The notes below the pieces were generated by a model, which worked only from the letters and a program-made list of their open reading frames with translations, was not told where the DNA came from and did not search any database. A program made the translations under genes and the position numbers. From DUQW01 sp050953825 (GTDB lineage Bacteria > Bacillota_I > Bacilli_A > Acholeplasmatales > Acholeplasmataceae), in the NCBI GenBank assembly GCA_050953825.1, contig JBMNNF010000004.1, positions 1 to 64,000 of the forward strand: 64,000 nucleotides of DNA, written 5' to 3'. Shown here in pieces: positions 12,801-18,531 of this stretch. Every line of letters starts with the position of its first letter. The first letter of the stretch is position 1.

Positions 12801-14873
12801 ATTAAAGACCATCCATTAAACGGAGTTAATCAACCAGCAATTCCAACATATACAATTACTAATACCGATTATTATAACGAATCTCCAACAGAGTTATGGA
12901 CTTTAAACAGCGTAATAATTAGCCAAGACATCGTAATTACCGATGCCATGATTGCCTCAGGTACGACCTTAGTTCCTTATATTACTAAGAGAACTAAAGT
13001 TAATGTTTATATGCCAATTTACGTTTATGACTTTAACGTAAGTAGCGATTATACTGAATTATTATCATCATATGGTAATATCTATAAATTCGGTAATAAT
13101 GATGTTGGTCAATTAGGTTTTGATGATGTAACTGCAAGTAACTATCCAACACAACTTCATCCAAACACTTATAACTTCGAGAAAGTTAAACAAATTGTTT
13201 CATCACAAACCCACTCGGCTATTGTTACTGATAGTAATAAACTATATGTTTATGGCAATAATGAGTTTGGTCAATTAGGATTAGATGATAATTTAAGAAG
13301 AGTTGAGCCAACTCAATTAATACTACCAGATTACGATGAAGTAGATAAAGTATATTTAGGTGAAAATAATACTCTTATTATTGCTAAATCGGGTAATGTT
13401 TATGTATTCGGCGATAACCGTTATGGTCAATTAGGTTTAGATATTGCTGATGATTATATTAATACTCCGGTATTAGTATCACCATCTAGATATGGCAATG
13501 TAGCTGCGAAATCGGCTGCCGTTAATGGTGGCGTGATTGCCATTATCAATAGTAATGATCAATTATATGTCGCTGGTAGAAACGATCAAGGTCAATTAGG
13601 TTTAGGTGATAACAATAACCGTAGCACTCTAACATTATTACCAGCTACAAACTATGATGGAGCAACTATTAATAGTATTCATTTAGGCTCTGATCATTCA
13701 GCTATTGTTGATAATAATGGTAATGTTTATATGTTTGGGGCTAATGATCAAGGTCAATTAGGTCTAGGTCACACGAATAACCGCAATGTACCAACCTTAT
13801 TATCATTACCTTCAAGTCAAGATGTAGAACATATTACTTTAGGTAATAAGAGAACCCTAATTGTTACGACTGATGGTAAGTTATATGCAATGGGAACTAA
13901 TGCTAATGGTGAATTTGGTGATGGTACAACTATTGGCAGCAATGTACCAAAACTGATACCAGCTTCAAGTTATGGTAACAAACCAATTATTAAGGTTGCT
14001 ACCGGTAACACTCATACTGGTATTCTAACTAATGATAATATGTTATATTTAACTGGTTTAAATACTTATGGACAACTTGGTACTAGTGATAATGTGTCAA
14101 TTAAGACACCGAATAATATTAAGAAAGTAGTTCAAGTATATTATGCTAAAGCTGATGAAACATTATCTGAGGGATTATATTATTCATTTGATATGTCATT
14201 ATCAGAGTTCTTGTATCGAAGAGGATATACTTATCAAATTTATACTAACTACGATGAAGTAACTAACACATATAGCAATTTAATTAGTGATACTGATTTA
14301 GTTGGAGATATTGAAAGAAGTATTCATATTAACTATACAGTTAACGAAGCTGATCAGTTCAGTAAGATGGTATCATATAATGTATTGGATAATCCAGCCC
14401 TTAATACGACGGGCTTAGTTACAGGATATCTATTTGAAAACGTGTTAATTCCAAATCCAAATATTAAAGGTTACATGATTGATCCAGAGGGAATGACGAT
14501 AGTAACAATGAATAAAGAAGAAACCGAAGTTATTATTGTTAATATGGTAGTAAATCCTGAAGATTGGACTCAAGTTACATTCGATGTACCTGCCGGATCA
14601 GCAACCCTTAATGGTGGAACTGAATCAGTTGTAGTTGATGTTATTAAGGATGTACCATTAATTGAACAAGGTGTGATTCCTCCAACTCATGCATTTGTTG
14701 GATATCATGAGCAAGGCGAAGGGGCGTTATGGCCAACGTTTGACGCTAACGTCGCTGTTAATGGACCGACAACATATACATTAAATGCAGTACCAATGCC
14801 ATTATTGACACAAGTATTTAATATGCCGATTAATGTTTACGGAGAACTTAATAATCCAGTCCACCGAAATTAG
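633..14873 (+). CDS. Giant surface protein with MucBP-like repeats and two RCC1 propellers
   Basis: This ORF of 4746 codons is in the same frame as the segment before it. The first in-frame start after the TAA is a GTG at 633 inside a repeat with no ribosome-binding site, so it is a continuation rather than a gene start. From N to C there are about 8 MucBP-like modules (to about 2390), then four modules of a second type (core QWTTI.F...VIKNHPLNG.NQ...GY...W.P...TYTAN; about 2400-4250). About 25 MucBP-like modules follow (to about 9710), then three more second-type modules (to about 10880). A seven-bladed RCC1 propeller (about 10890-12040; blades such as VYVWGQNNEGQLGLG) is followed by a linker module, two second-type modules, a second seven-bladed propeller (about 13000-14130), another linker and a final second-type module. 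No LPXTG motif is visible. The likely role is cell-surface adhesion or protein-protein contact (inference from domain type). It ends at TAG 14871-14873, just where coding continues in another frame. Confidence 0.8.
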   Translation: MVVTVLYEVNPAVKTFTATVYYQVDGELAPRHTNSEVKGYIGQDAPIPEHLIAGYVVKAGQPSTVKISENNDSEVTVLYVVDKTSNAFSGTIEYLVDGEEEPRVTRTVNGYIGQQVTIPSVSIKGYIPAPTQPTHITINADNDAVATVVYIVDTDSEEFSAIVNYQVENEAEPRGSETLYGHINEKMTIPSYAINGYKVKANQQKTVTILEKSIVKVTVFYEVDQTVTTFSGAVKYQVENETTPRYTKTVKGYIGQDVPIPEQPITGYQVKVTDPAQPTTIKILENGTAEITILYEVNELVTTFSGTVHYQVENETTPRFTKTVKGYIGEDAPIPEQLINGYQVKVTDPAQPTTIKILEDGSAVKTIIYEVNQEVKTFKGTVKYQVDGEDAPRYTKTIQSYIGHNAPIPEQPILGYKVKTHQPTTVLIKEDNSVVVTVLYEVNPAVKTFTATVYYQVDGELTPRHTNSEVKGYIGQDAPIPEHLIAGYVVKAGQPSTVKISENNDSEVTVLYVVDKTSVAFSGTVKYQIQGETTPKHTTTVNGYIGQTKGLPVYPILGYKVVGDSPSELVIKEDNTATATVWYMVDVDQQFGYKIHYLLKDNTVLRDPLIAHSYIRKLTGLAHPNIPGYKLDGIQPTQINIVAKTGGEYNELTIYYVKDDNQWTTITFDHGVNASTTDQKVFNVIKNHPFNGANQPPITLPTITPNSGYQIDAVNPWLPAYDPSHQVSNAKTYEANVVVKEDTKFAYKVNYLLQGGSTSLHKALEGTHHIGKLNLTHPTIPGYLIVSGQSESINIVAVEAPTVNQLDIFYVKDNTQWTTIKFIPSINGNGEEVTYDVIKNHPLDGDNQLDIVAPTTFTAKNGYILNDENPWLPSFALTNKVLGPTTYTANMIVDETVEFAYKVNYLIQGGSTSLHKALEGMHHIGKLDLTHPTIPGYSIVSGQVESINIVAVTGTDVNELTIRYVKDNSQWTTIKFIPGTNGNGEEVTYNVIKNHPLNGDNQLDIVAPTTFTAKNGYKVDEAQAWAPSFALTNSVSGPTTYTANIIVDKTVKYGYKVTYILAGTSIELKDALEGMHYIDNLPLTHPETIPGYRIIPYQPTSINIVAKEAPDVNKLTIFYAKDNDQWATLKFLPGDHATLSGQTEYEVIINHPLKGRNQPSIIIPTIVPEDGYMIDPTGDWDPDNESFNQIAADTTLTAQVIINPAADTFIGTIFYQVNGEPTHRKQVQVNGPIGDYVITPHPAIPGYKVMPDQPESIHITNDNKAQVTVLYEIDITANTFKGTVYYRVQGELTPRHTNSEVKGYIGENVPIPEQAITGYKVADNQPTTIKIKEDGSAVATINYVPDETYNTVVGTVKYQVEGEPETDPRDTKTVQGYIGEDVLVPEKTIKGYKVKDGQTSYITIEEGGTAVKILLYVVDQNVKTFEATVHYHVEGEPLGEPRHTKILKGYIGESVGLPAYQIAGYRIKEGHPTHVIIKEDDSASVTLLFEVNPAIKMFTGKVYHKIDGAESAFATDNLTGYIGEVKTITHQPPTGYKVKVTDPAQPTTIQILENNSATETVLYEVDQTVDTYAGTIYYQVDGEPTHRYSKVVYGYIGEDAPIPEQLITGYKVKETIPAQPTIIKIKEDGSATATVLYEVNQAINTFEGTVHYQIDGETNPKFTKTVKGYIGEDAPIPEQLITGYKVKETDPAQPTTIKIKEDGSAVATVLYEVNQAVTFDGKVHHKIDGADSPFTTENLTGYIGEVKTITYQPPTGYKAKDGAPTQIQFTGDDLASETVLYVIDTTSTDFSAKVHHKIEGAELPFATDELTGYIGEVKTIIYQPPTGYKVKETVPAQPTQVILDKDSVVEVTITYVVNQAINTFTGKVYHQVEGEENARFTDNFTGYINEVKDITHRNINGYKVKETDPAQPTTITILEDNSAVETILYVVDQDVKTFKGTVYYKIETEETARITMPVTGYIGEDVLITPQTITGYKVKETVPAQPTTIQILENNKAEATVVYVIDTLSTDFSAVVYHKIEGAESEFTTENFTGYIGEEKLITHQPPTGYKVKANQATKVVLVESASALEVTVLYEVNQAINTFEGIVKYQVENEVEPRIETTVEGYINEVKGIPVEAIAGYKVKTDPVQPTTITILADGSAVATVLYEVDTNQRIFKGTVKYQVAGEENARITKEVTGCYIGEKAPIPAELINGYKVKTDPVQPTTITILENNSATATVLYEVNQNVKTFIGKVHHQIEGAELPFATDELTGYIGEVKTIVYQQRTGYKVKETVPAQPTTIKITEDGKAEVTIIYVIDTLSTAFSAKVHHKVEGEETARFIDTHNGHINEVKDITHRNINGYKVKETDPAQPTTITILEDNSAVETILYVVDQDVKTFKGTVYYKIETEETARITMPVTGYIGEDVLITPQTITGYKVKETVPAQPTTIQILENNKAEATVVYVIDTLSTDFSAVVYHKIEGAESEFTTENFTGYIGEEKLITHQPPTGYKVKANQATKVVLVESASALEVTVLYEVNQAINTFEGIVKYQVENEVEPRIETTVEGYINEVKGIPVEAIAGYKVKTDPVQPTTITILADGSAVATVLYEVDTNQRIFKGTVKYQVAGEENARITKEVTGCYIGEKAPIPAELINGYKVKTDPVQPTTITILENNSATATVLYEVNQNVKTFIGKVHHQIEGAELPFATDELTGYIGEVKTIVYQQRTGYKVKETVPAQPTTIKITEDGKAEVTIIYVIDTLSTAFSAKVHHKVEGEETARFIDTHNGHINEVKDITHRNINGYKVKVTDPAQPTTIKILEDNSAVETILYVVDQDIKTFKGMVYYRVGNEPTPRHSEEVKGYIGQVVPIPEHDINGYKVKETVPAQPTTITIKEDNTAIVYVLYEVNQTVKTFSGIIEYRVLGEETARKETTVTGYIGEVIGITPHGIAGYKVVEGAPTTITIKESNNAKAIVYYEIDHEYKFFTGQVFHKINGVTKDTDDFTGYIKQEHSITNKTYPGYRVDTNQPTSIIITEDNKATRTVNYVKESSQWTTITFAPGSNATLTGATTYYEVIKNHPLNGDNQPPITKPTINPNLGYKVNDTQDWLPAFATTNMVSEPTTYTANVIVDTEQLFVYKVNYLEQGTNDVLRTALEDTHYIGNLPLIHPEIPGYLIVGEQLASIDIVAVEGTDINELTIYYVKDNTQWTTIKFVSGINGTGATTMFTVIKDHPLNGDNQPTITPPTFTAKNGYKLVVEDPWVPTFALTNEVADVTIYEANMVVDTNQLFPYQVKYLLQGTETSLHDPLTGDLCIGNHKLDHPTIPGYQVVLGEPDSIDIVAVTHPHINAINVYYEENSSQWTTITFAPGPNATLTGTFEYDVIKDHPLNGAHQPDIVVPNIIPDHEYMLVEATPWLPAFDLANQVAEATTYTANVVARTKVNIHRNIGIIKIISSQQSSSRAILTQDKELYYVGQAAFYAYPSVPAITEFTMFDRSLINNEVIKDFVMGEYHYMILTELGNVYVWGQNNEGQLGLGHRNDVAQPTLLTTDGLYNNETIIRLFAGPDHSAFLTRNNDTGVISLYTFGYNASGQLGLRDRTRRITPTLVNPDDYGNKAIKDIVLSIHNLAILTEDGILYMSGSNYSGQMTDVVSLVPQAKLVEITTVGKVKQVTMGHDHTVIINEHDEAYAFGHNRFGQLGIPINPNNPNQSNKTPTPQLLLNGQKVQFVNAGKEWTFVYTMDNKLYATGENTDQQLGLNSSVANVTPLQLVPAAHYGNQRLIAVSAGDDNTSFVTVNNDIYACGGNENGELGLGHQNSPVAIPQLSVGAEPVVTYYAKPADTLDSGAVHTLTKMLTEYLSKAGYTFEVYSDSSYSTPINLTDLVGSVERNIYIRYIQDETEWTTITFDVGSNAITDDETVFNVIKNVPLNDPSQPEIVLPTVIAKSGYVVDPNNPWLPAFDQTATLSGPMTYVVNLIKLEQRTIEYYIEGQTELYSTAIVEGVVGQSVSIPTPEIPGYVLRGGQTLTVEILAPSSPPHPSVPIYYDKDTTQWVELTFNGGDKTSVVDGGVNNTVALEVIKDHPLNGVNQPAIPTYTITNTDYYNESPTELWTLNSVIISQDIVITDAMIASGTTLVPYITKRTKVNVYMPIYVYDFNVSSDYTELLSSYGNIYKFGNNDVGQLGFDDVTASNYPTQLHPNTYNFEKVKQIVSSQTHSAIVTDSNKLYVYGNNEFGQLGLDDNLRRVEPTQLILPDYDEVDKVYLGENNTLIIAKSGNVYVFGDNRYGQLGLDIADDYINTPVLVSPSRYGNVAAKSAAVNGGVIAIINSNDQLYVAGRNDQGQLGLGDNNNRSTLTLLPATNYDGATINSIHLGSDHSAIVDNNGNVYMFGANDQGQLGLGHTNNRNVPTLLSLPSSQDVEHITLGNKRTLIVTTDGKLYAMGTNANGEFGDGTTIGSNVPKLIPASSYGNKPIIKVATGNTHTGILTNDNMLYLTGLNTYGQLGTSDNVSIKTPNNIKKVVQVYYAKADETLSEGLYYSFDMSLSEFLYRRGYTYQIYTNYDEVTNTYSNLISDTDLVGDIERSIHINYTVNEADQFSKMVSYNVLDNPALNTTGLVTGYLFENVLIPNPNIKGYMIDPEGMTIVTMNKEETEVIIVNMVVNPEDWTQVTFDVPAGSATLNGGTESVVVDVIKDVPLIEQGVIPPTHAFVGYHEQGEGALWPTFDANVAVNGPTTYTLNAVPMPLLTQVFNMPINVYGELNNPVHRN
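1300..2186 (+). repeat. Long direct repeat, copy B (partner 1-887)
   Basis: This is the second copy of the 1299-bp-period duplication and keeps the reading frame open. Substitutions against copy A include ACAATTCAAAG for ACAGTTTAAAG and GATGCACC for GATACACC. Confidence 0.85.
6301..7623 (+). repeat. 1323-bp tandem repeat, unit 1
   Basis: The unit starts at AAGTTAAGGATATTACTCAT and recurs exactly 1323 bp later at 7624. It encodes 441 residues, six MucBP-like modules. It differs from unit 2 at only a handful of synonymous sites, for example GGTTAT/GGCTAT and TTACATCGG/TTATATCGG. This is a recent in-frame tandem duplication. Confidence 0.9.
7624..8946 (+). repeat. 1323-bp tandem repeat, unit 2
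   Basis: Near-identical second unit. The same 20-base start motif occurs again at 8947, where a third copy begins and soon diverges (AAAGTAACTGATCC in place of AAAGAAACTGATCC). The near-identity makes this a place where an assembly could gain or lose units. Confidence 0.9.
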
Positions 14874-15097
14874 TTACCAAGCACCTTATAACTCTTCATT
14901 TGATAATAGTAGTAAACCAATTCCAAGATATGAAGGTCGAGGTTTAGTCTCATTAATCATTCAAGATGGTTAATACATACACGGTTCATGACGATGCTGG
15001 ATATACTGGTCCAGAAATTATGAGAACCGAACTAATCGGTAGAGCTGATAGAACATTATATGTTAGATTTGTTGCGGGTTCCAACATATCGTGGTGA
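14866..15097 (+). pseudogene. Frame-disrupted coding remnant joining the two halves of the giant surface protein
   Basis: Between the TAG at 14871 and the next long ORF the protein signal continues in shifting frames. Frame 1 from 14866 reads EISYQAPYNSSFDNS... up to TAA 14971. Frame 2 from ATG 14966 reads MVNTYTVHDDAGYTGPE... to TLYVRF, up to TGA 15095. Frame 3 resumes about 15080 with PTYRGEFRIDV. Together these recreate the linker module seen after the intact propellers (GYTY.IY...TDLVG..ER.I.I.Y). Three +1 shifts in about 230 bp return the original frame. So this was coding, and is now broken by indels or by sequencing errors. Confidence 0.7.
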
Positions 15098-16919
15098 GTT
15101 TAGAATTGACGTACCAGAAGATCCAACTCTAAACGATGTCATTTTAGTCTATGGAACGGCTGGTCAAATCTTTGACTTTGCTGATCTTGATCCTCAACCA
15201 GTGGTTCCTGGTTACGTTAAGACTGAACCATCAATGACATCACCACATACACTCACTATTACTACAGACAATAGTGCATTCGCAATTATTGGTTATGTTA
15301 GAGATGATTCTCAATGGTCAACAATTACCTTTGAACCAGGAGCGGATGCTAGCCTACTAGGTACCACAACATATGAAGTGTTAAACGGCATTCCACTTAA
15401 CGATCCAAGACAACCAAATGTAGTGGAACTTCCAATTATTAGTCCTAACCCAGGATGTGAAGTCCTAGAACCGAAGTTCTTAGAATTTGCACCAGATGTA
15501 ATTGTCTCTGGAGATACAACCTTTATAGCTAATGTAGTTAAGAAACCAGAAGTAGTATTTGATCAAGTTGAGCGCATCTTTGCTGGTAACGATCAAGCAT
15601 CATTCTTAACTACTAATGGTGATTTATATATTGTTGGTCAAAACGGTAATGGACAATTAGGATTAGGTGCGACTACACCATCGACAACGACATATACGTT
15701 AGTTCCAAGATCAAGTTATGGTAATAAGACGATTGCAGAAGTAGCTCATGGTAATGCCCATACGTTATTATTAACAACTGATCACACAGTTTATGTTTGG
15801 GGTTATAACCAATATGGACAATTAGGTTTAGGCAATACTAATAATGTCTCAACACCAACAGTACTTGCCGCTAGTCGATACGCCAATAAAGTTGTTGCTA
15901 AAGTTTATGCGTCTTCTAACTTTAGTGGACTCTTAATGACTGATGGAACTCTTTATATGATGGGAGATAATCAAGATGGTCAATTAACCAGTGTTAGTAC
16001 TAATAAATTGTCACCAACTAAGATTTCTCTAGGAACTGGAGACTATTATGGAACTTCACCAATTGTTAAAGTATATTTAGGTGTTAGAGGAACCTTCATT
16101 GAAACATCTGATAACCACTTATATTACTTTGGTGATAATACTAATGCTCAAGGTATTATTCCAGGACAACGAGCAATTATTAATCCAACATTAGTTAATA
16201 AACAATTCTATCTCGGATCTGGAATTAAGACTGTATCTGCAGGAGACCGTCACGGATTCCTATTAAATAATAATAGTGAATTAGTAGCATCAGGTACTTA
16301 TCGATACTCACAACTTGGCTTTGGTGCTTCTGGCAATGATAAAGATAGAATCACACCTCAAGTTTATAATTATCCTGAATTTACTGGTCAAGCCATCAAA
16401 ACTGTAGTGGCCGGATTTGAACATAACTTCGTTCTATTAGAAAATGGCGAGTTATATTCATTTGGTAGAAATCAACTGAATCAATGTGGTGCCACTGGCA
16501 GCAACCCTGCATATAACGAATTACCAACATTAATTGATCCTACAGTTTATAATAATGAACCGATTAAAGATATTATTGCAGTTAATAATAGTGGAATGAT
16601 TTTAACTACACTAGGCAACATTTACGTTACAGGAAATAATACGACTGGTATTTTAGGTACTGGTAGCACGCAACAAATGACCGACTTTACTAATAATCAA
16701 GTAGCTGAAAACTTTAAAGTATTCACATCAGCAACTCTGACACTAAATGATTCAACTAAAGAAAAGTTTAATAACCAAACTTTAGATCAAATCCTAACCA
16801 GAACCGGCTATACTCATCAAATTTACTTAGATTCAGGATTTTCAGTTTTAGCGTCATTAGATGATTTAGTAGGCACAAGTGATAGAAGGTTATATGTTAA
16901 ATACACTTTAATACCATAA
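15060..16919 (+). CDS. C-terminal part of the giant surface protein: third RCC1 propeller
   Basis: This 619-codon ORF is in the same frame (3) as the 4746-codon ORF upstream. The first dozen codons overlap the shifted remnant, so the nominal ATG at 15060 is unlikely to be a real start and has no ribosome-binding site. It contains one second-type module (SQWSTITFEPGADAS...; about 15310-15540), then a complete seven-bladed RCC1-type propeller (about 15560-16660, blades such as LYIVGQNGNGQLGLG and VYVWGYNQYGQLGLG). The linker module (GYTHQIYLDSG...DDLVG..DRRLYVKY) follows and ends the protein. There is no sortase signal or C-terminal membrane segment, so attachment to the cell must come from the unseen N-terminus or another partner. 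A strong terminator follows directly. Confidence 0.75.
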   Translation: MLDLLRVPTYRGEFRIDVPEDPTLNDVILVYGTAGQIFDFADLDPQPVVPGYVKTEPSMTSPHTLTITTDNSAFAIIGYVRDDSQWSTITFEPGADASLLGTTTYEVLNGIPLNDPRQPNVVELPIISPNPGCEVLEPKFLEFAPDVIVSGDTTFIANVVKKPEVVFDQVERIFAGNDQASFLTTNGDLYIVGQNGNGQLGLGATTPSTTTYTLVPRSSYGNKTIAEVAHGNAHTLLLTTDHTVYVWGYNQYGQLGLGNTNNVSTPTVLAASRYANKVVAKVYASSNFSGLLMTDGTLYMMGDNQDGQLTSVSTNKLSPTKISLGTGDYYGTSPIVKVYLGVRGTFIETSDNHLYYFGDNTNAQGIIPGQRAIINPTLVNKQFYLGSGIKTVSAGDRHGFLLNNNSELVASGTYRYSQLGFGASGNDKDRITPQVYNYPEFTGQAIKTVVAGFEHNFVLLENGELYSFGRNQLNQCGATGSNPAYNELPTLIDPTVYNNEPIKDIIAVNNSGMILTTLGNIYVTGNNTTGILGTGSTQQMTDFTNNQVAENFKVFTSATLTLNDSTKEKFNNQTLDQILTRTGYTHQIYLDSGFSVLASLDDLVGTSDRRLYVKYTLIP

Positions 16920-16923
16920 ATTT

Positions 16924-16950
16924 AAAATGGGACTTTCGAGTCCCATTTTT
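16924..16950 (+). terminator. Rho-independent terminator of the giant gene
   Basis: A ten-base-pair stem AAATGGGACT / AGTCCCATTT has a TTCG tetraloop (16935-16938) and a T run. It starts 5 bases after the stop codon. Confidence 0.9.
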
Positions 16951-17018
16951 ATATTATAAACATATTTATTGGCTTTATAATCGTTTTTTCTAAATATTAA
17001 ATTATTGTAATTGTATGC

Positions 17019-17049
17019 AAAAGACAGCAAGTTAATCTCGCTGTCTTTT
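17019..17049 (+). terminator. Second hairpin, possibly bidirectional terminator
   Basis: A perfect stem AAAAGACAGC (17019-17028) / GCTGTCTTTT (17040-17049) has an 11-base loop. The A and T flanks would serve as T runs in either direction. It backs up the terminator at 16924. Confidence 0.65.
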
Positions 17050-17134
17050 AAAATATCATATCATTTTTCTTTATAAAGGATTATTCTTTTGTAATATTTT
17101 TATAGTATAAAGTTAGAATCTAGCTTTAATCTAT

Positions 17135-17163
17135 TTGTAAAAAGTTTTATATTATTATATAAT
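17135..17163 (+). promoter_or_regulatory. SigA-type promoter of gltX
   Basis: TTGTAA (17135-17140), a 17-base spacer and TATAAT (17158-17163). The start point expected near 17170 leaves a leader that contains the ribosome site at 17177 but makes the ATG at 17172 an unlikely start. Confidence 0.7.
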
Positions 17164-17189
17164 ATATTAGTATGCGAGGAGTTGAAATT

Positions 17190-18530
17190 ATGAGAGAAGT
17201 CAGAGTCAGATACGCACCAAGTCCTACCGGTGAATTACATATAGGTAATGCTCGTACAGCATTATTTAATTATTTATTTGCTCGCCATCATAACGGTAAA
17301 TTTATTATTAGAATTGAAGATACCGATGTAGCCAGAAATGTTAAAGGTGGTGTTGAATCACAGTTAAAATATTTATCATGGCTAGGCGTAGATTGGGATG
17401 AGGGTCCAGACAAAGGTGGTCCATATGGTCCATATTTTCAACTACAAAGATTAAACTTATATGTTGAGTACGCTAATAAATTAATAGATATGGGGATGGC
17501 TTATCATGATTATCGTGAAGGCAGTGATAAACCTGCAGTGAGAATGAAAGTTCCCAAAAATGTAACATATACTTTTAATGATATGGTTAGAGGAGAATTA
17601 AAGTTTGAATCCAGTGAAGTTGAAGATTGGATTTTAGTTAAAGATAACGGAATTCCAACCTATAACTTTGCGGTGGTAATTGATGATCATTTCATGAAGA
17701 TTACACACGTTTTAAGAGGCGAAGAACACATTACTAACACCCCTAAACAAATTATGGTATATCAAGCTTTTGGCTGGGAGGTTCCAACATTTGGTCATAT
17801 GACAATTATTGTCAATGAGGAAAAGAAAAAGTTATCTAAACGCGATGTGACCGTTATGCAATTTTTATCACAATATGCCGAATTAGGATATTTACCACAA
17901 GCGATGTTAAATTTCATTACTCTACTTGGGTGGTCACCGGGTGGTGAAGAAGAAATTTTATCAAAAGAAGAAATTATTCAATTATTCGATGAAAATAGAC
18001 TTTCTAAAGCGCCGGCAATGTTCGATAAAAACAAACTGACTTATATTAACTCACGTCATATTAAAAATATGGACTCAGAATCATTTATGGAATTATGTCG
18101 ACCATTCTTAGAAAAAGCGAATGTTTCAATTAAAAATGATGAATGGCTAAAAGACTTAACCGATTTATTTCATGACCGAATTAGTTACGGTGCAGAAATA
18201 GTAGAATTATATGAAGAATTTTTCAATAAACCTTTTGAATTAGGCGAAGAAGATTTAACATTCTTAAAAGAAACTAATTCAAAAGTCTTAATTGAAACTT
18301 TCTTAAAAGAAATCGAAAAGATTGATTTCACCCCTGAAGCAATTCAAGATTTAATTAAAAAGGTTGGAAAAGACTTAAGTATTAAAGGTAGAAATTTATT
18401 TATGCCAATTCGTATTGCCACAACCGCTCAAATGCATGGTCCAAGTTTACAACATGCAATATATTTACTAGAAAAACCAAAAATTATTTCAAGGCTAAAA
18501 CATACATTAAGCCAGTTAGAGGAGAAATAG
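17190..18530 (+). CDS. gltX: Glutamyl-tRNA synthetase, compact form
   Basis: Charges tRNA(Glu) with glutamate in the cytoplasm. It is a class I synthetase with HIGN at residues 17-20 and the KMSKS-like KKLSKRD near residue 215. The core THVLRGEEHITNTPKQIM and the helical anticodon-binding half are present. The start at 17190 is preferred over the ATG six codons upstream because AGGAG (17177-17181) sits 8 bases before it. At 446 residues it is shorter than usual GluRS (about 480). The segment that normally runs from AY.CYC..EEL through R..G.CR to the RF.VP strand is reduced to about ten residues (AYHDYREGSDKPAVRMKVP), removing the cysteine-rich zinc/connective element. Whether it also charges tRNA(Gln) cannot be read from the sequence. 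A lipoprotein gene follows 1 base after the stop. Confidence 0.95.
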   Translation: MREVRVRYAPSPTGELHIGNARTALFNYLFARHHNGKFIIRIEDTDVARNVKGGVESQLKYLSWLGVDWDEGPDKGGPYGPYFQLQRLNLYVEYANKLIDMGMAYHDYREGSDKPAVRMKVPKNVTYTFNDMVRGELKFESSEVEDWILVKDNGIPTYNFAVVIDDHFMKITHVLRGEEHITNTPKQIMVYQAFGWEVPTFGHMTIIVNEEKKKLSKRDVTVMQFLSQYAELGYLPQAMLNFITLLGWSPGGEEEILSKEEIIQLFDENRLSKAPAMFDKNKLTYINSRHIKNMDSESFMELCRPFLEKANVSIKNDEWLKDLTDLFHDRISYGAEIVELYEEFFNKPFELGEEDLTFLKETNSKVLIETFLKEIEKIDFTPEAIQDLIKKVGKDLSIKGRNLFMPIRIATTAQMHGPSLQHAIYLLEKPKIISRLKHTLSQLEEK

Positions 18531-18531
18531 C

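Noticed and set aside
14858..15097. Programmed ribosomal frameshifting in the giant gene
   Set aside because: Three shifts in the same direction would be needed in 230 bases, and no slippery heptamer or downstream pseudoknot is evident. Indels or errors explain it better.
16951..17189. T-box riboswitch before gltX, and likewise before cysS
   Set aside because: The leaders after the predicted promoters are only about 20-25 bases long and contain no T-box motif.
17172..17189. Upstream starts for gltX (17172), secE (27067), rplK (28990), rplA (29485), rpoB (32067) and sufC (60189)
   Set aside because: Each lies before or inside the ribosome-binding site of a better start further on, and most would cross regulatory structures.
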